A DNA stretch of 64,000 nt from Clostridiaceae bacterium Marseille-Q4149 (GCA_018228685.1 CP073691.1:1860001-1924000); one strand, 5' to 3'. Shown: positions 15,872 to 25,277, counted from the first letter of the stretch. Notes: a model not told the origin generated them from the letters alone. Translations and numbers: made by a program.

Positions 15872-17656
15872 ATGTTTCAAAAGGTATTTGAATACGCGGG
15901 GCCGCATAAAAAGGGCCTCTATGCGGCCACAGCGGTGGTGCTGGTCAGCGTTTTGATGGGCGTCCTGCCCTTTGTGCTGGCCTACCAGGTAATTGCTCCG
16001 CTGGTGATGGGAGCGGAACTTGACGCTTCGTTTCTTATCCTGCGGGTGGCTTTGGTGCTGGTGTGCCTGGTCTTGCAGGCTGTTCTCTATGGCTGGGGGC
16101 TCAATCTTTCGCACAAGGCCGCCTATGACACGCTGCTCCGGCTACGGACTGCCCTGCAAAAGCGGTTTGAGAAGCTGCCTCTGGGCGTGATCCAGGACAA
16201 GGGCACCGGCACGGTCAAAAAGCTGTTTGTCGATGATGTGGACAGTCTGGAGGTCCTGCTGGCCCACTCCATGCCGGAGGGGATCGCAAACCTGATGGTC
16301 CCCATCGCGGTCTATGTAGCTATGTTTTTCGTGGACTGGAAGCTGGCGCTGCTGTCCCTGGCCTCCATCCCCATCAGCCTGATTGCCATGATGACCATGT
16401 ACTCGGTTGGCATGAAGAAAATGGGGCCCTACTATATGGCCGGCCAGAAGATGAACAACACCATCATTGAGTACATCAACGGCATGGAGGTCGTCAAGGT
16501 TTTCAACAAGGACGCGGACTCCTATGAGCGGTTTCGCAAAGATGTTTCGGATTACCGGGATTACACCTTGGCTTGGTACAAGGCGGCATGGCCCTGGATG
16601 GCAATTTACAGCAGCCTCCTTCCCTGCACTGTGATTTTGACCCTGCCGCTGGGGGCGTGGTTTGTCCTCTCCGGCTGGTCGGCTCTGCCGGACCTGATTT
16701 TGGTGCTGTGCCTCTCCCTGAGCATCGGGATGCCGCTCCTCAAATCCCTGGGCTTCCTGCCCACCATGCCCCAGCTCAACTACAAGATTTCTGCGCTGGA
16801 GCAGGTTTTGGATGCGCCGGAGCTTCAGCAGACGCCGGACAGCTTCCACGGAAAGGATGATACCATCGTCTATGACCATGTTTCCTTTGGCTACACCAAG
16901 ACACAGCCCGGCCCGGACGGAAAGCCCATGGTGGTGGAGGATGAAGTGCTCCACGACATCAGCTTTACAGCCAAGGCCGGACAGAAAACGGCCCTGGTGG
17001 GAGAGTCCGGCTCGGGCAAGAGCACTCTGGCAAAGCTGTTGATCCACTACTATGACCCGCAGAAAGGCAGCATCTCCATCGGCGGACAGAAACTGTGTGA
17101 CATGAGCCTGGAGGCGCTGAACAGCCGTATTTCCTATGTGGCGCAGGATCAATACCTGTTCAACACCTCTCTGCTGGAGAATATCCGCATGGGACGGTTG
17201 AACGCTACCGATGAGGAGGTCCTGGAGGCAGCGCGCAAGGCCCAGTGCATGGAGTTTCTGGAAAAGCTGCCCCAAGGTATCCACTCCATGGCGGGGGATG
17301 CGGGCAAGATGCTCTCCGGCGGTCAGCGCCAGCGCATATCTCTGGCCCGTGCCATCCTGAAGGACGCCCCTATTGTGGTGCTTGACGAGGCCACCGCCTA
17401 CGCCGACCCCGAGAACGAGGAGAAGATGGAGGCGGCGATTGCGGAGCTGGTGAAGGGCAAGACTCTGGTTGTTATCGCCCATAAGCTGCCCGCGATTATG
17501 AACGCCGACCAAATCTGCGTTGTAGACCACGGCGAACTGGTTGCGGCAGGAAAGCATCAGAACCTGATTCACTCCTGCCCGGAATATCAAAAGCTGTGGA
17601 AGGCGGCCCAGGACAGTGCCGAATGGAACATACATACCGCAAAGGAGGGAAACTAA
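15872..17656 (+). CDS. ABC half-transporter, first subunit of cassette-1 pair
   Basis: This is an exporter-fold half-transporter with six N-terminal membrane helices and a C-terminal ATPase. The NBD shows Walker A GESGSGKST (about 376), Q-loop VAQDQYLF, signature LSGGQRQR (482), Walker B VVLDEATAYAD (503) and the H-loop VVIAHKLPAI (536); the catalytic Glu and His are present. It ends immediately before its partner. In siderophore systems such as YbtPQ and IrtAB, proteins of this fold import metal-siderophore complexes; the operon with an ECF importer and a DtxR-type regulator favours that over drug export, but direction cannot be read from sequence. Confidence 0.88.
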   Translation: MFQKVFEYAGPHKKGLYAATAVVLVSVLMGVLPFVLAYQVIAPLVMGAELDASFLILRVALVLVCLVLQAVLYGWGLNLSHKAAYDTLLRLRTALQKRFEKLPLGVIQDKGTGTVKKLFVDDVDSLEVLLAHSMPEGIANLMVPIAVYVAMFFVDWKLALLSLASIPISLIAMMTMYSVGMKKMGPYYMAGQKMNNTIIEYINGMEVVKVFNKDADSYERFRKDVSDYRDYTLAWYKAAWPWMAIYSSLLPCTVILTLPLGAWFVLSGWSALPDLILVLCLSLSIGMPLLKSLGFLPTMPQLNYKISALEQVLDAPELQQTPDSFHGKDDTIVYDHVSFGYTKTQPGPDGKPMVVEDEVLHDISFTAKAGQKTALVGESGSGKSTLAKLLIHYYDPQKGSISIGGQKLCDMSLEALNSRISYVAQDQYLFNTSLLENIRMGRLNATDEEVLEAARKAQCMEFLEKLPQGIHSMAGDAGKMLSGGQRQRISLARAILKDAPIVVLDEATAYADPENEEKMEAAIAELVKGKTLVVIAHKLPAIMNADQICVVDHGELVAAGKHQNLIHSCPEYQKLWKAAQDSAEWNIHTAKEGN

Positions 17657-19405
17657 ATGTTTGCACTGTTTTCAAGGATTTTGAAACTTGCCGGTCCATA
17701 TAAAGGGCGTATTCAGGGCGCTTTTGCCTGCGCGTTTGTGGAGTCGATCCTGTCTAAAATGCCGATCTTCCTGGCCTTTGTGGTGTTGAGCGGCTTTGCC
17801 GCCGGAACACTGACCGGGCAGACCTGCCTCTATGTGGGCCTTGGCCTCGCGGCGGCCGTGCTGGTGCAGATGCTGGTCCACTATCTCAGCGACAGCCTCC
17901 AGAGTGCGGCGGGCTACCTGATGTTTGCCGAGAAGCGCATGGAGCTGGGCGGACACCTGCGGAAACTGCCCATGGGCTACTTCACCTCCGGCAATATCGG
18001 CAAAATCAGTTCTGTCCTCAGCACCGACATGGTGTTTATCGAAGAAGTCGCCATGAGCACGCTGGGCAACATGATGAGCTATCTGCTGTCCTCCTTGGTT
18101 CTGCTGGCGTTTATGTTCTATCTGAATTGGCAGTTGGGCCTGATCGCGGCCCTTGTGACCATCTTGGCGTGGCTGGTTTCCAGAGGGATGAACAAAGTTT
18201 CCCTGCGGGAAGCCGCTGGCCGTCAGGAGCAGAGCGAACGGCTGACGGACGCGGTGCTGTCCTTTGTAGAGGGCATCGGGGTCATCAAGAGCTATAACCT
18301 GCTGGGTGAGAAGTCGGAAGAACTGACCGGCAATTTCAAGCGGTCCAGAAATACATCCCTTGCCTTTGAGCGGAAGATGACTCCGTGGACTATGGGGCTG
18401 AATATCCTTTATGGAATCGGGATTGCCGCGATTTTTAGCCTGTCGGTCTTTCTGGAGCGGAGCGGAGTTCTTTCTCTGGCCTATGTGCTGGGCGTCCTCC
18501 TGTTTGTCTTTGACCTGTTCGGGCCGCTCAAGGCGCTCTATGGCGAGGCGTCCCGCCTGACCGTGATGAACGCCGCCCTGGACCGCATTGAGGCTGTATT
18601 GGAGGAGCCGGAGCTCCCGGACACAGGGAAACAGCATATTCCAGCTCAGGCACAGCCCGGCCAGCCGGAAGTGCGGTTTCATGATGTGGCCTTTGCCTAC
18701 CAGGACAAGGAGGTGCTGCACCACATCAGCTTCTCTATGCGCCCAAATAGCATGACCGCTCTTGTGGGGCCCTCCGGCGGCGGAAAGTCCACCATCGCCA
18801 ATCTTCTGGCCCGGCTGTGGGATGTGAAAAGCGGCAGTGTTGCCATCCGTGGTGTGGATACCCGGCAAGTCCCCCTCGCAGAGCTGATGGATCACATCAG
18901 CATGGTATTCCAGCGCGTGTATCTCTTCCAGGACACGATCTATAACAACATCAGTATGGGCAAGCCAGACGCCACCGAGGAGGAGGTCTATGAGGCGGCG
19001 AGGAAAGCCCGCTGCTACGATTTCATCATGGCTCTGCCTGACGGATTTCAGACTGTGGTGGGAGAGGGCGGCGCAACCCTCTCCGGCGGTGAGAAACAGC
19101 GTATCTCCATCGCCCGCTGTATTCTGAAAGACGCTCCTATTGTAATTTTGGACGAGGCGACCGCCAGCGTGGACACTGACAATGAGAGCTATATTCAGGA
19201 GGCTATCTCCGAACTGGTAAAGGGTAAGACCCTGCTGGTCATTGCCCACCGTTTGAATACCATCCAGAACGCCGACCAGATTTTGGTCATCAGTGACGGA
19301 CAGATCTCGCAGCATGGCACCCATGAGGAATTGATGGAACAACCCGGTATTTATCAGGATTTCGTCCGTATCCGTATGAACTCTGCCGGTTGGAGCCTGT
19401 CTTGA
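17657..19405 (+). CDS. ABC half-transporter, second subunit of cassette-1 pair
   Basis: This 582-residue partner of the preceding gene starts at the very next base after its stop. It has six predicted membrane helices, then Walker A GPSGGGKST (about 370), Q-loop VFQRVYLF, LSGGEKQR (474), VILDEATASVD (495) and VIAHRLNTI (529). Both members of the pair keep consensus catalytic residues, unlike many heterodimeric exporters with one degenerate site. The next gene is the DtxR-type regulator, 16 bases downstream, so transporter and regulator are co-transcribed. Confidence 0.88.
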   Translation: MFALFSRILKLAGPYKGRIQGAFACAFVESILSKMPIFLAFVVLSGFAAGTLTGQTCLYVGLGLAAAVLVQMLVHYLSDSLQSAAGYLMFAEKRMELGGHLRKLPMGYFTSGNIGKISSVLSTDMVFIEEVAMSTLGNMMSYLLSSLVLLAFMFYLNWQLGLIAALVTILAWLVSRGMNKVSLREAAGRQEQSERLTDAVLSFVEGIGVIKSYNLLGEKSEELTGNFKRSRNTSLAFERKMTPWTMGLNILYGIGIAAIFSLSVFLERSGVLSLAYVLGVLLFVFDLFGPLKALYGEASRLTVMNAALDRIEAVLEEPELPDTGKQHIPAQAQPGQPEVRFHDVAFAYQDKEVLHHISFSMRPNSMTALVGPSGGGKSTIANLLARLWDVKSGSVAIRGVDTRQVPLAELMDHISMVFQRVYLFQDTIYNNISMGKPDATEEEVYEAARKARCYDFIMALPDGFQTVVGEGGATLSGGEKQRISIARCILKDAPIVILDEATASVDTDNESYIQEAISELVKGKTLLVIAHRLNTIQNADQILVISDGQISQHGTHEELMEQPGIYQDFVRIRMNSAGWSLS

Positions 19406-19421
19406 TGGAGAGGAGCTCCCC

Positions 19422-19790
19422 ATGAAACAATTACACGCATCTGGCGAAGATTATCTGGAAGCAATCCTTGTCTTAAAGAGGAAGAAAGGCATGGTGCGCT
19501 CCGTAGATGTGGCCCGGCACCTTGATGTATCGAAACCCAGCGTGTGTCATGCGGTAGCCACCTTGAAAGAGGGCGGGTTTCTCACCATGGACGAAGACTC
19601 TTTCCTGCACCTGACCGATGTGGGCAGAGAGGTTGCCGAAAAAACTTATGAGAAGCACTGCTTTTTCACCCGTCTGCTGGTGGATGCAGGTGTAGAGCCA
19701 AAGACTGCCGAGCAGGATGCCTGCCGCATGGAGCACGCAATCAGCGATGACAGTTTTCAAAAAATTAAATCAGGGCTACAGGACAAGTAA
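19422..19790 (+). CDS. DtxR/MntR-family metal-dependent regulator, cassette 1
   Basis: This 122-residue repressor has a winged-helix DNA-binding part (about 1-70, VDVARHLDVSKPSVCHAVATL) and a metal-binding dimer region. Candidate ligands by alignment with MntR and DtxR are Asp10, Glu13, His79, Cys101, Glu104 and His105 (motif DACRMEH, like EACRWEH of DtxR). The C-terminal SH3-like domain is absent. Cys at the position that distinguishes iron-responsive DtxR from manganese-responsive MntR suggests iron sensing. It probably acts on the GTTAG/CTAAC elements. The last two thirds are nearly identical to the copy at 34648. Confidence 0.87.
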   Translation: MKQLHASGEDYLEAILVLKRKKGMVRSVDVARHLDVSKPSVCHAVATLKEGGFLTMDEDSFLHLTDVGREVAEKTYEKHCFFTRLLVDAGVEPKTAEQDACRMEHAISDDSFQKIKSGLQDK

Positions 19791-20226
19791 AAGTGGTCTG
19801 GCAGTCGAGGTTATCGGAGGTGATGTAGTGGGAAAACTGTTCATATTATCAGTCGAAGAAGATGATCTTGAAACCGCAGAGAAAATCATGGCCTTCATAG
19901 AGTCAACAGAACTGGTCATGTGTACGGATCTTCCCTCTGCCCCTCTGCGCTACAAGGCTTTGTGTATCGACGCTGCGTGCCGTCAAGTGTTTTGGCAGGG
20001 CAAATTCATAGAGCTGACCCCTATGGAGTTCGATGTATTTCATTTGCTTGTCCGGCGGCCCGGACGGGTATTTTCACAAAGGGAGATCTATGAGTTTGTT
20101 GCCCCTGATTCGTTTGACAGCAGTTGGACGGGAATCTCCAGCATCATTTACAAGCTGCGTCATAAACTGAACGCTGACTTTATCCAAACCGTGTATGGGA
20201 AAGGCTATAGATTTTTGCCGCCGTAA
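19521..20226 (+). repeat. long direct repeat, copy 1 (3' DtxR gene plus winged-helix gene)
   Basis: This stretch is almost identical (by eye about 96 percent, one single-base indel) to 34747-35453, about 15.2 kb away in the same orientation. Similarity drops sharply on the 5' side within the DtxR gene, at CTTGATGTATCG. Confidence 0.8.
19828..20226 (+). CDS. stand-alone OmpR-type winged-helix regulator, cassette 1
   Basis: This 132-residue protein begins with GTG seven bases after GGAGG. Residues 1-35 (GKLFILSVEEDDLETAEKI) are too short for a receiver domain. The C-terminal winged helix has LTPMEFDVFHLLVRRPGRVF, SWTGISSIIYKLRHKL and TVYGKGYRF. It is the last gene of the ECF/ABC/DtxR operon and is followed by a terminator after about 115 bases. 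A receiver-less regulator in this position recurs in every cassette, so it is probably a functional part of the unit, perhaps setting expression or copy state; the signal is unknown. Confidence 0.82.
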   Translation: MGKLFILSVEEDDLETAEKIMAFIESTELVMCTDLPSAPLRYKALCIDAACRQVFWQGKFIELTPMEFDVFHLLVRRPGRVFSQREIYEFVAPDSFDSSWTGISSIIYKLRHKLNADFIQTVYGKGYRFLPP

Positions 20227-20342
20227 CACTGTTGACCATTAAAGACAAGACAATAGAAAGGCCGAATTTCAGGTAAGTAATACTTTATACATAGAGTGAA
20301 TCGACAAGATTAGAGTAACGCCAGCCAGCAAGCAGATATAAA

Positions 20343-20388
20343 AAACGACGCTTTGGGATGAACAGTAAATGTCCTCAAAGCGTCGTTT
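20343..20388. terminator. bidirectional terminator after cassette 1
   Basis: AAACGACGCTTTG pairs with CAAAGCGTCGTTT around a loop, with A-rich sequence before and TATATTTTG after. It serves cassette 1 and the convergent small HTH gene. Confidence 0.75.
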
Positions 20389-20602
20389 ATATTTTGTCTG
20401 GAATGTGACGAAGAACATCTTCTACCCTGCAAGAAAGAATGTTGCAAAGGTCGTTCAGCGTTGCAGTTGAGATATTCCGGTTTTGTTTTAAAGAATCCAA
20501 TGTCCCCTTGCTGAAGGAATAATCCTTTATTAAAGAATAGGTCGTAATTCCTTTTCGACGCATGGTATCCCAGAGCGGGTCGTAAGTAATAATAGAGACC
20601 AC
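20387..20602 (-). CDS. small Cro/C1-type HTH protein (HTH_26-like)
   Basis: The conserved-looking core is ITYDPLWDTMRRKGITTYSLI, then FSKGTLDSLKQNRNISTATL and LCNILSCRVEDVLRHIP, a compact five-helix HTH of about 70 residues as in small mobile-element regulators. The start is uncertain. GTG at 20602 has AGGA eleven bases upstream. An ATG at 20638 overlaps a TATAAT-like box. The AAAGGGG sequence is best spaced from an ATT at 20593, which would give the usual family N-terminus. Confidence 0.65.
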   Translation of the reverse strand: MVSIITYDPLWDTMRRKGITTYSLIKDYSFSKGTLDSLKQNRNISTATLNDLCNILSCRVEDVLRHIPDKI

Positions 20603-20694
20603 CCCTTTGTGATTCCTATTATATTTGACATGTTGCATCTTGAATATTCCCGGTATTTCGGGTATAATATCTTAATTACATGATTTCATGTCCG

Positions 20695-21015
20695 TCAATT
20701 TTTCTCATTCAAGCGCCTGACCATCAGCAGAACAGCTTCTAAATCTTGATCGTTCATCGACTTGATGCCATCTATAATCTCCTGAACTAAAATTGGATTT
20801 CGGTATTCTGCTTCCTCATCGAAAAACAAACGGGGCGTGATACCGAGCGTGTCAATCAAATAGAGCAGTTCTTTCACAGATGGCTGGGAATACCCCGTTA
20901 CAATGTTATGAATATAGTTCTTGCTATGCCCTAAATCATAGCTTAACTGGTACTCGGAAACTCCCTTTTTTACCCGTAACTCTGTAATACGGTTTCTAAT
21001 AAAGTCCATCTCCAT
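20695..21015 (-). CDS. XRE-family helix-turn-helix regulator (106 aa)
   Basis: The HTH_3 domain covers residues 5-62 (RNRITELRVKKGVSEYQLS, then SKNYIHNIVTGYSQPSVKEL). The tail (IKSMNDQDLEAVLLMVRRLN) is typical of Clostridia mobile-element XRE proteins. The ATG at 21015 has GGAGG eight bases upstream; longer in-frame extensions lack support. It is divergent from the unknown gene at 21158. Repeats of the type GTGCACATGGTGTGC in the 140-base interval may be its operator. Confidence 0.8.
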   Translation of the reverse strand: MEMDFIRNRITELRVKKGVSEYQLSYDLGHSKNYIHNIVTGYSQPSVKELLYLIDTLGITPRLFFDEEAEYRNPILVQEIIDGIKSMNDQDLEAVLLMVRRLNEKN

Positions 21016-21157
21016 ATACGATTCCTCCACCACCATTTCCCTTATGGTACACTTTTGTGGTGTGACATTAGGGTGCACATGGTGTGCTTTTTTATGCAAT
21101 AGCACTTTAATGGTGTTATAATTAAGTAAAACGCCACACGGGAAAAGAGAGAAACGC

Positions 21158-22042
21158 ATGGATAGAGAAAAAGAATCGCCCCCGGAGAGGCTGCCGTTCT
21201 GCTTGGACGACACAGTTGGTGAAATCGTAAGGGCATGTCAGGAGTGCCCCGGCGTCTACTATATCGCGGCCCGGAAACAGGACGGCAGGTTTTTGGCGGA
21301 CGAATACTATGTGGTGGAACGCTCCTCGCCGGCCATATCAAAAGAGGCTATGACATACGGAAGAATGTCGGAAGAGGACTCCCGTGTGCTGCTCTATCCG
21401 TTTGCGGAGGAACGACATGGGTATAAAATTATTGAGTATGAGATCTATCGGTATCAGGTCCGGCACGGAATGCACGCAGACGGACAGACCTCGCTTCGTG
21501 ATGTTGCTTTTTTCAATATGGAGTATCATCCGGAATACTTTGGGACCTACCCGGCGCCCCTTGCCACGCCGCGGGGCCGTACTGCACGCTACAAGCCGCT
21601 GATGAACGGCGTCTTCTGGATCGAAACAGGCACAGGAGAGGAAGTCCTCGCTGTCTGCTATCCTATTTGGAACTGCGACTTCTCGGAAACCGTATTGAAG
21701 CAATCGGAGCAGTCAGAAGAGGATGTGCGGGAAGGAATTGACAATACTTTGGGGTATCTGTTCTTTTCCAAGCGGGTCAGCAGTCTCGCCTTGTTTGAAC
21801 TATGGGGGCAGTACGAGGAGTTAAGGACTGGCGGCCTAATCAACTACCCCGCATTGATGAACTATATCTGGGCCTATTTTCCGGAGTACGCCGCCACATA
21901 CAATATGCAGAATCAGCTGGGGATGCACGATACCTTCGGCCTGTTGATGAGCGCACTGGGGACGGAGGTGGAATTGCAGAACAACCCAAATGAAGTAATT
22001 GCAATGTCAACGGCCGCCGGGCTTGATTTCCTGAATTTTTAA
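21158..22042 (+). CDS. hypothetical protein (294 aa)
   Basis: This gene is unrecognised. It encodes a soluble acidic protein with many aromatic residues; the middle has DVAFFNMEYHPEYFGTYPAP and GVFWIETGTGEEVLAVCYP, and the C-terminus is helical. No catalytic motif was identified. The ATG follows GGAAAAGAGAG. The next gene starts 32 bases downstream in the same direction, so they form a two-gene unit ended by the terminator at 22696. It is divergent from an XRE regulator and separates cassettes 1 and 2. Confidence 0.65.
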   Translation: MDREKESPPERLPFCLDDTVGEIVRACQECPGVYYIAARKQDGRFLADEYYVVERSSPAISKEAMTYGRMSEEDSRVLLYPFAEERHGYKIIEYEIYRYQVRHGMHADGQTSLRDVAFFNMEYHPEYFGTYPAPLATPRGRTARYKPLMNGVFWIETGTGEEVLAVCYPIWNCDFSETVLKQSEQSEEDVREGIDNTLGYLFFSKRVSSLALFELWGQYEELRTGGLINYPALMNYIWAYFPEYAATYNMQNQLGMHDTFGLLMSALGTEVELQNNPNEVIAMSTAAGLDFLNF

Positions 22043-22073
22043 TTGGGCTAAAAATGACAGATCAGGTGGAACA

Positions 22074-22691
22074 ATGGACTGGGATCAAAATGAAGAGCTG
22101 GTAGAACAAATCCTTCGTACCGGCATGTACGCAAAGCTGTATGATGAAGAAACAACATACGGGTACCTGACCTATTTAACCTACCGGGTGGAGGACACGC
22201 TGTTCACTTGGAAAAAGAAAAGCGATGTGGACGGGTTTTGGGCCGACCTCACATGGGAGGAATATATCTCCTTTTTGCGGCGAGAAAAAACATTGCTCCT
22301 GGCAGCTCAAAGGGTGCTGTTCAACACTGTGATGGCTTTCCCGGCCTCCGCATTTGACTTTACATTGTCAGAGGCAGAAGTGGACTTTCCCGTAGCGCGT
22401 TATGACAGCGCCGGGATGCTCCATATGGCAAAGCTCTATTCCTTCGAGAACTGTATCTCAATCGTAGAGTTTCTGATGTTCCGAGCAGAGAGGGCGTATT
22501 ATCCGCTGTGGAAGAAACAGCGGGGACCCCACTACACATGGGAGCTTTATATCGTGGAACTGCTTCACAGCCGAAAGGAATTTGTAGACCCACTATCGAG
22601 GGCCTTCCGCAACGCGCTGGTTCAACTGGACTTTCTCCCGGCGTGGCAGATGATCTATCCGACTATTCAAGAGGATGCAGAAATAGAATAA
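22074..22691 (+). CDS. hypothetical protein (205 aa)
   Basis: This gene is unrecognised. The protein is mostly helical and aromatic-rich (ETTYGYLTYLTYRVEDTLFTW, YEEYISFLRREKT-like region, YTWELYIVELLHSRKEF), without signal peptide or membrane segments. The start ATG has AGGTGG about six bases upstream. It is paired with the gene upstream and closed by a strong terminator. Confidence 0.6.
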   Translation: MDWDQNEELVEQILRTGMYAKLYDEETTYGYLTYLTYRVEDTLFTWKKKSDVDGFWADLTWEEYISFLRREKTLLLAAQRVLFNTVMAFPASAFDFTLSEAEVDFPVARYDSAGMLHMAKLYSFENCISIVEFLMFRAERAYYPLWKKQRGPHYTWELYIVELLHSRKEFVDPLSRAFRNALVQLDFLPAWQMIYPTIQEDAEIE

Positions 22692-22695
22692 CATG

Positions 22696-22730
22696 AAAAG
22701 ACCCCGCAGATTCGGTCTGCGGGGTCTTTC
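22696..22730 (+). terminator. strong rho-independent terminator
   Basis: AAAGACCCCGCAGA pairs perfectly with TCTGCGGGGTCTTT around a five-base loop. Confidence 0.85.
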
Positions 22731-22754
22731 GCTCTCTTATTCTGAGCTCCCCTC

Positions 22755-22814
22755 TTGACAAATGAAAACCGTAGTGCTATATTCAAAACAGCGTTATAAA
22801 ACATTGTTTTGAAT
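22755..22814 (+). promoter_or_regulatory. TetR promoter with overlapping palindrome
   Basis: TTGACA (22755-22760), a 17-base spacer and TATATT (22778-22783) form the promoter. Perfect ten-base arms ATTCAAAACA (22781-22790) and TGTTTTGAAT (22805-22814) overlap the -10 and reach the ribosome-binding site. This is an autoregulatory site for the TetR protein that follows. Confidence 0.75.
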
Positions 22815-22822
22815 GAGGAGGA

Positions 22823-23452
22823 ATGGCAGTGGCAAAACAAAAGGTGGGCGTCTATGACCGGGTGCTGGAGTGCGCCAAGGAGGAGTTTTTGTCCAGGGGA
22901 TTTCTGGACGCTTCCTTGCGTACCATCGCCCAGGAAGCGGAGACCAGCACCGGGTCAATCTACACCCGCTTTGGGGACAAAGAGGGGCTGTTCCGCGCCC
23001 TCGCGGAGCCGGTGGTGGATGAATTTAAGGCCATGTTCCGCAAGGTCCAGGAGGACTTTCACCAATTCCCGGAGGAGGAGCAGAGGGCCGAGATGGGCCA
23101 GTACACTGCCCGCCATCAGGAAGACCTGTTGGACTACATCTACGACCACTTTGATGTATTCCGCCTGCTGCTGGACGGGGCCCATGGTACCCGGTTTTCG
23201 CGCTTCCTGGACGAACTGGTGGACATCGAGGTGGAGTACACCTACAAGTACATGGAGGTCATCGGTTGCGAGAGCGTCAAATCCGGCCTGGTGACGGAGG
23301 AGTTCATCCATATCATCGTCACCGCCTACTTCAACGGCATGTTCGAGGTGGTGCGGCACAACATGGACCGCGCCGCCGCCCACCGCTATGTCAAGATGCT
23401 CAACCGCTACCACATGGCAGGTTTCGGCACCGTGTTTGACCCTCAGCCCTGA
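22823..23452 (+). CDS. TetR/AcrR-family regulator, cassette 2
   Basis: The 209-residue protein has an N-terminal HTH (residues 10-55: ASLRTIAQEAETSTGSIYTRFGDKEGLF) and a helical ligand-binding C-terminal domain (YDHFDVFRLLLDGAHGTRF). The ATG follows GAGGAGG. It sits 82 bases before an ABC half-transporter pair, replacing the AraC regulator used in other cassettes; the cassette-5 TetR at 50716 has the same domain layout (YDHFDAFKLIACCSSGTKY). It probably represses itself through the palindrome at 22781 and may control the adjacent transporter. Confidence 0.87.
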   Translation: MAVAKQKVGVYDRVLECAKEEFLSRGFLDASLRTIAQEAETSTGSIYTRFGDKEGLFRALAEPVVDEFKAMFRKVQEDFHQFPEEEQRAEMGQYTARHQEDLLDYIYDHFDVFRLLLDGAHGTRFSRFLDELVDIEVEYTYKYMEVIGCESVKSGLVTEEFIHIIVTAYFNGMFEVVRHNMDRAAAHRYVKMLNRYHMAGFGTVFDPQP

Positions 23453-23498
23453 CAAAAGAGGCTGTGCCCTTGGGTGCAGCCCTCCTGTTTGCACAAAA

Positions 23499-23514
23499 GT
23501 TAGCACTTACTAAC
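23499..23514 (+). promoter_or_regulatory. GTTAG-N6-CTAAC element before the cassette-2 first ABC pair
   Basis: GTTAG-CACTTA-CTAAC lies 20 bases before the ABC start. It is almost the same sequence as the element at 51365, before the other TetR-linked pair. Confidence 0.65.
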
Positions 23515-23534
23515 CAAAAGGAGGAATTTATATC

Positions 23535-25277
23535 ATGAAACAACAAAGCCCCATGCTCCGTTTGTGGGAGCTGGGAGAGGGACAGCAGGGCGGCCTGAAG
23601 CGGGCGGTCCTGTCCGCTGTGGTGGGGGTACTGTTTGGGATGCTCCCTTACTTCGCTGCGGCGCAGATCATCCTGGGCCTGCTGAAAGGGGAGCAGAGTA
23701 TGCAATACTACCTGATATGGTGTGTTGTGGCGCTCGTGGGCTTCCTGCTCCGGGCCACCCTGTATTCCCTGGCCCTGTCCCAATCCCACAAGGCCACCTT
23801 TGCCATCCTGAAATCCATCCGGGAGCGGGTGCTGGAGAAGCTGCCAAAGATGCCTCTGGGTACGATTCTGGACACCTCCAGCGGCCAGATGAAGCAGATC
23901 ATTGTGGACCAGGTGGAGAGCATGGAACGGCCCCTGGCCCATCTTCTGCCGGAGATGACCGCCAATGTGCTGGGGCCAGTGTGCATCCTGATCTACCTGT
24001 TCGTACTGGACTGGCGGATGGCCCTTTTAAGCCTGGTGTCCATCCCGGTGGGCATGGCTTTCATGATGGCGGTGATGGCTGGCTACGGCAAGCAGTATGA
24101 GGGCTCGGTCAAGACCACCCAGGCCATGAACAGCGCCATTGTGGAGTACATCGGCGGCATTGAGGTCATCAAGGCGTTCAACCAGGGCAAGCAGTCCTAT
24201 GCCCGCTTCTCCGACAGCGTAAAGGCCAACGCCTCCTACTTCTACCACTGGATGAAGAGCTGCCAGATGCCGGTCTCTCTGGCCCGTGCCATCTCACCTA
24301 CCACCATGATTACTATTCTGCCGGTGGGCTGGCTTCTCTACACCGGAGGGAGTCTGCCCATCGAGACCTTTATCACCACCATCGTCCTGTCCCTGGGCAT
24401 TGCCGGGCCTCTGCTGGCCGCTATGGACTTTGTGGACAGCCTTGCCAAAGTGGGCACCATCGTGGGCTCGGTGGACGCCATCCTGAACGGGGCGGAGCAG
24501 GATCACGGGGAAGCGTCGGTGGAGTTCCGGGGCCGGGACATCAAGCTCTCCCATGTGTCTTTCGGCTACCACGCGGACAAGGAGGTGCTCCACGATGTGT
24601 CCCTCACCATTCCCGCCGGGAGCATGACCGCCTTTGTGGGGCCCTCTGGCTCGGGCAAGTCCACCATCGCCAAGCTGATCGCCGGCTTTTGGGATGTAAC
24701 CTCCGGCTCCATCACCTTGGGCGGACAAGACTTGAAGCGGGTCCCACTGAAGCAGCTCTATGACCAGGTGGCCTTTGTCTCCCAGGACAACTACCTCTTT
24801 GACGAGAGCATCCGGGAAAATATCCGCATGGGTCGCCCGGCGGCCACCGACGCCGAGGTGGAGGCCGTGGCAAAGGCCGCCGGGTGCGACGCCTTTATCC
24901 GGGGCCTGGAACGCGGCTACGACACTGTGGTGGGCGGAGGCGGCGCCCATCTGTCCGGCGGCGAACGCCAGCGCATCGCCATCGCCCGGGCCATGCTCAA
25001 AGACGCGCCCATTGTGGTGCTGGACGAGGCGACCGCCTACATAGACCCCGAGAACGAAGCTGTTGTTCAGCAGGCCGTGGGTAAGCTGGTGGCGGGAAAG
25101 ACCGTTCTGGTCATCGCCCACCGCCTCAGCACCATCACGGGAGCGGATCAGATCGTGGTAGTCAATGGCGGCCGCATCCAAGATGCGGGCACCCACGAAG
25201 AACTTTTGAAAAACTGCCCGCTGTATCAAGAGATGTGGCGGGCTCACATGGGCGCAAAGGAGGGAGAGCAGGCATGA
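23535..25277 (+). CDS. ABC half-transporter, first subunit of TetR-linked pair (cassette 2a)
   Basis: The 580-residue protein has six membrane helices in the first 310 residues, then Walker A GPSGSGKST (368), Q-loop VSQDNYLF, LSGGERQR (472), VVLDEATAYID (492) and VIAHRLSTI (527). The start has GGAGG ten bases upstream. It overlaps the next gene by four bases. This TetR-linked pair closely resembles the pair at 51403-54888, suggesting duplication. It probably moves a metallophore-like or hydrophobic ligand; direction and substrate are inferred only from context. Confidence 0.88.
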   Translation: MKQQSPMLRLWELGEGQQGGLKRAVLSAVVGVLFGMLPYFAAAQIILGLLKGEQSMQYYLIWCVVALVGFLLRATLYSLALSQSHKATFAILKSIRERVLEKLPKMPLGTILDTSSGQMKQIIVDQVESMERPLAHLLPEMTANVLGPVCILIYLFVLDWRMALLSLVSIPVGMAFMMAVMAGYGKQYEGSVKTTQAMNSAIVEYIGGIEVIKAFNQGKQSYARFSDSVKANASYFYHWMKSCQMPVSLARAISPTTMITILPVGWLLYTGGSLPIETFITTIVLSLGIAGPLLAAMDFVDSLAKVGTIVGSVDAILNGAEQDHGEASVEFRGRDIKLSHVSFGYHADKEVLHDVSLTIPAGSMTAFVGPSGSGKSTIAKLIAGFWDVTSGSITLGGQDLKRVPLKQLYDQVAFVSQDNYLFDESIRENIRMGRPAATDAEVEAVAKAAGCDAFIRGLERGYDTVVGGGGAHLSGGERQRIAIARAMLKDAPIVVLDEATAYIDPENEAVVQQAVGKLVAGKTVLVIAHRLSTITGADQIVVVNGGRIQDAGTHEELLKNCPLYQEMWRAHMGAKEGEQA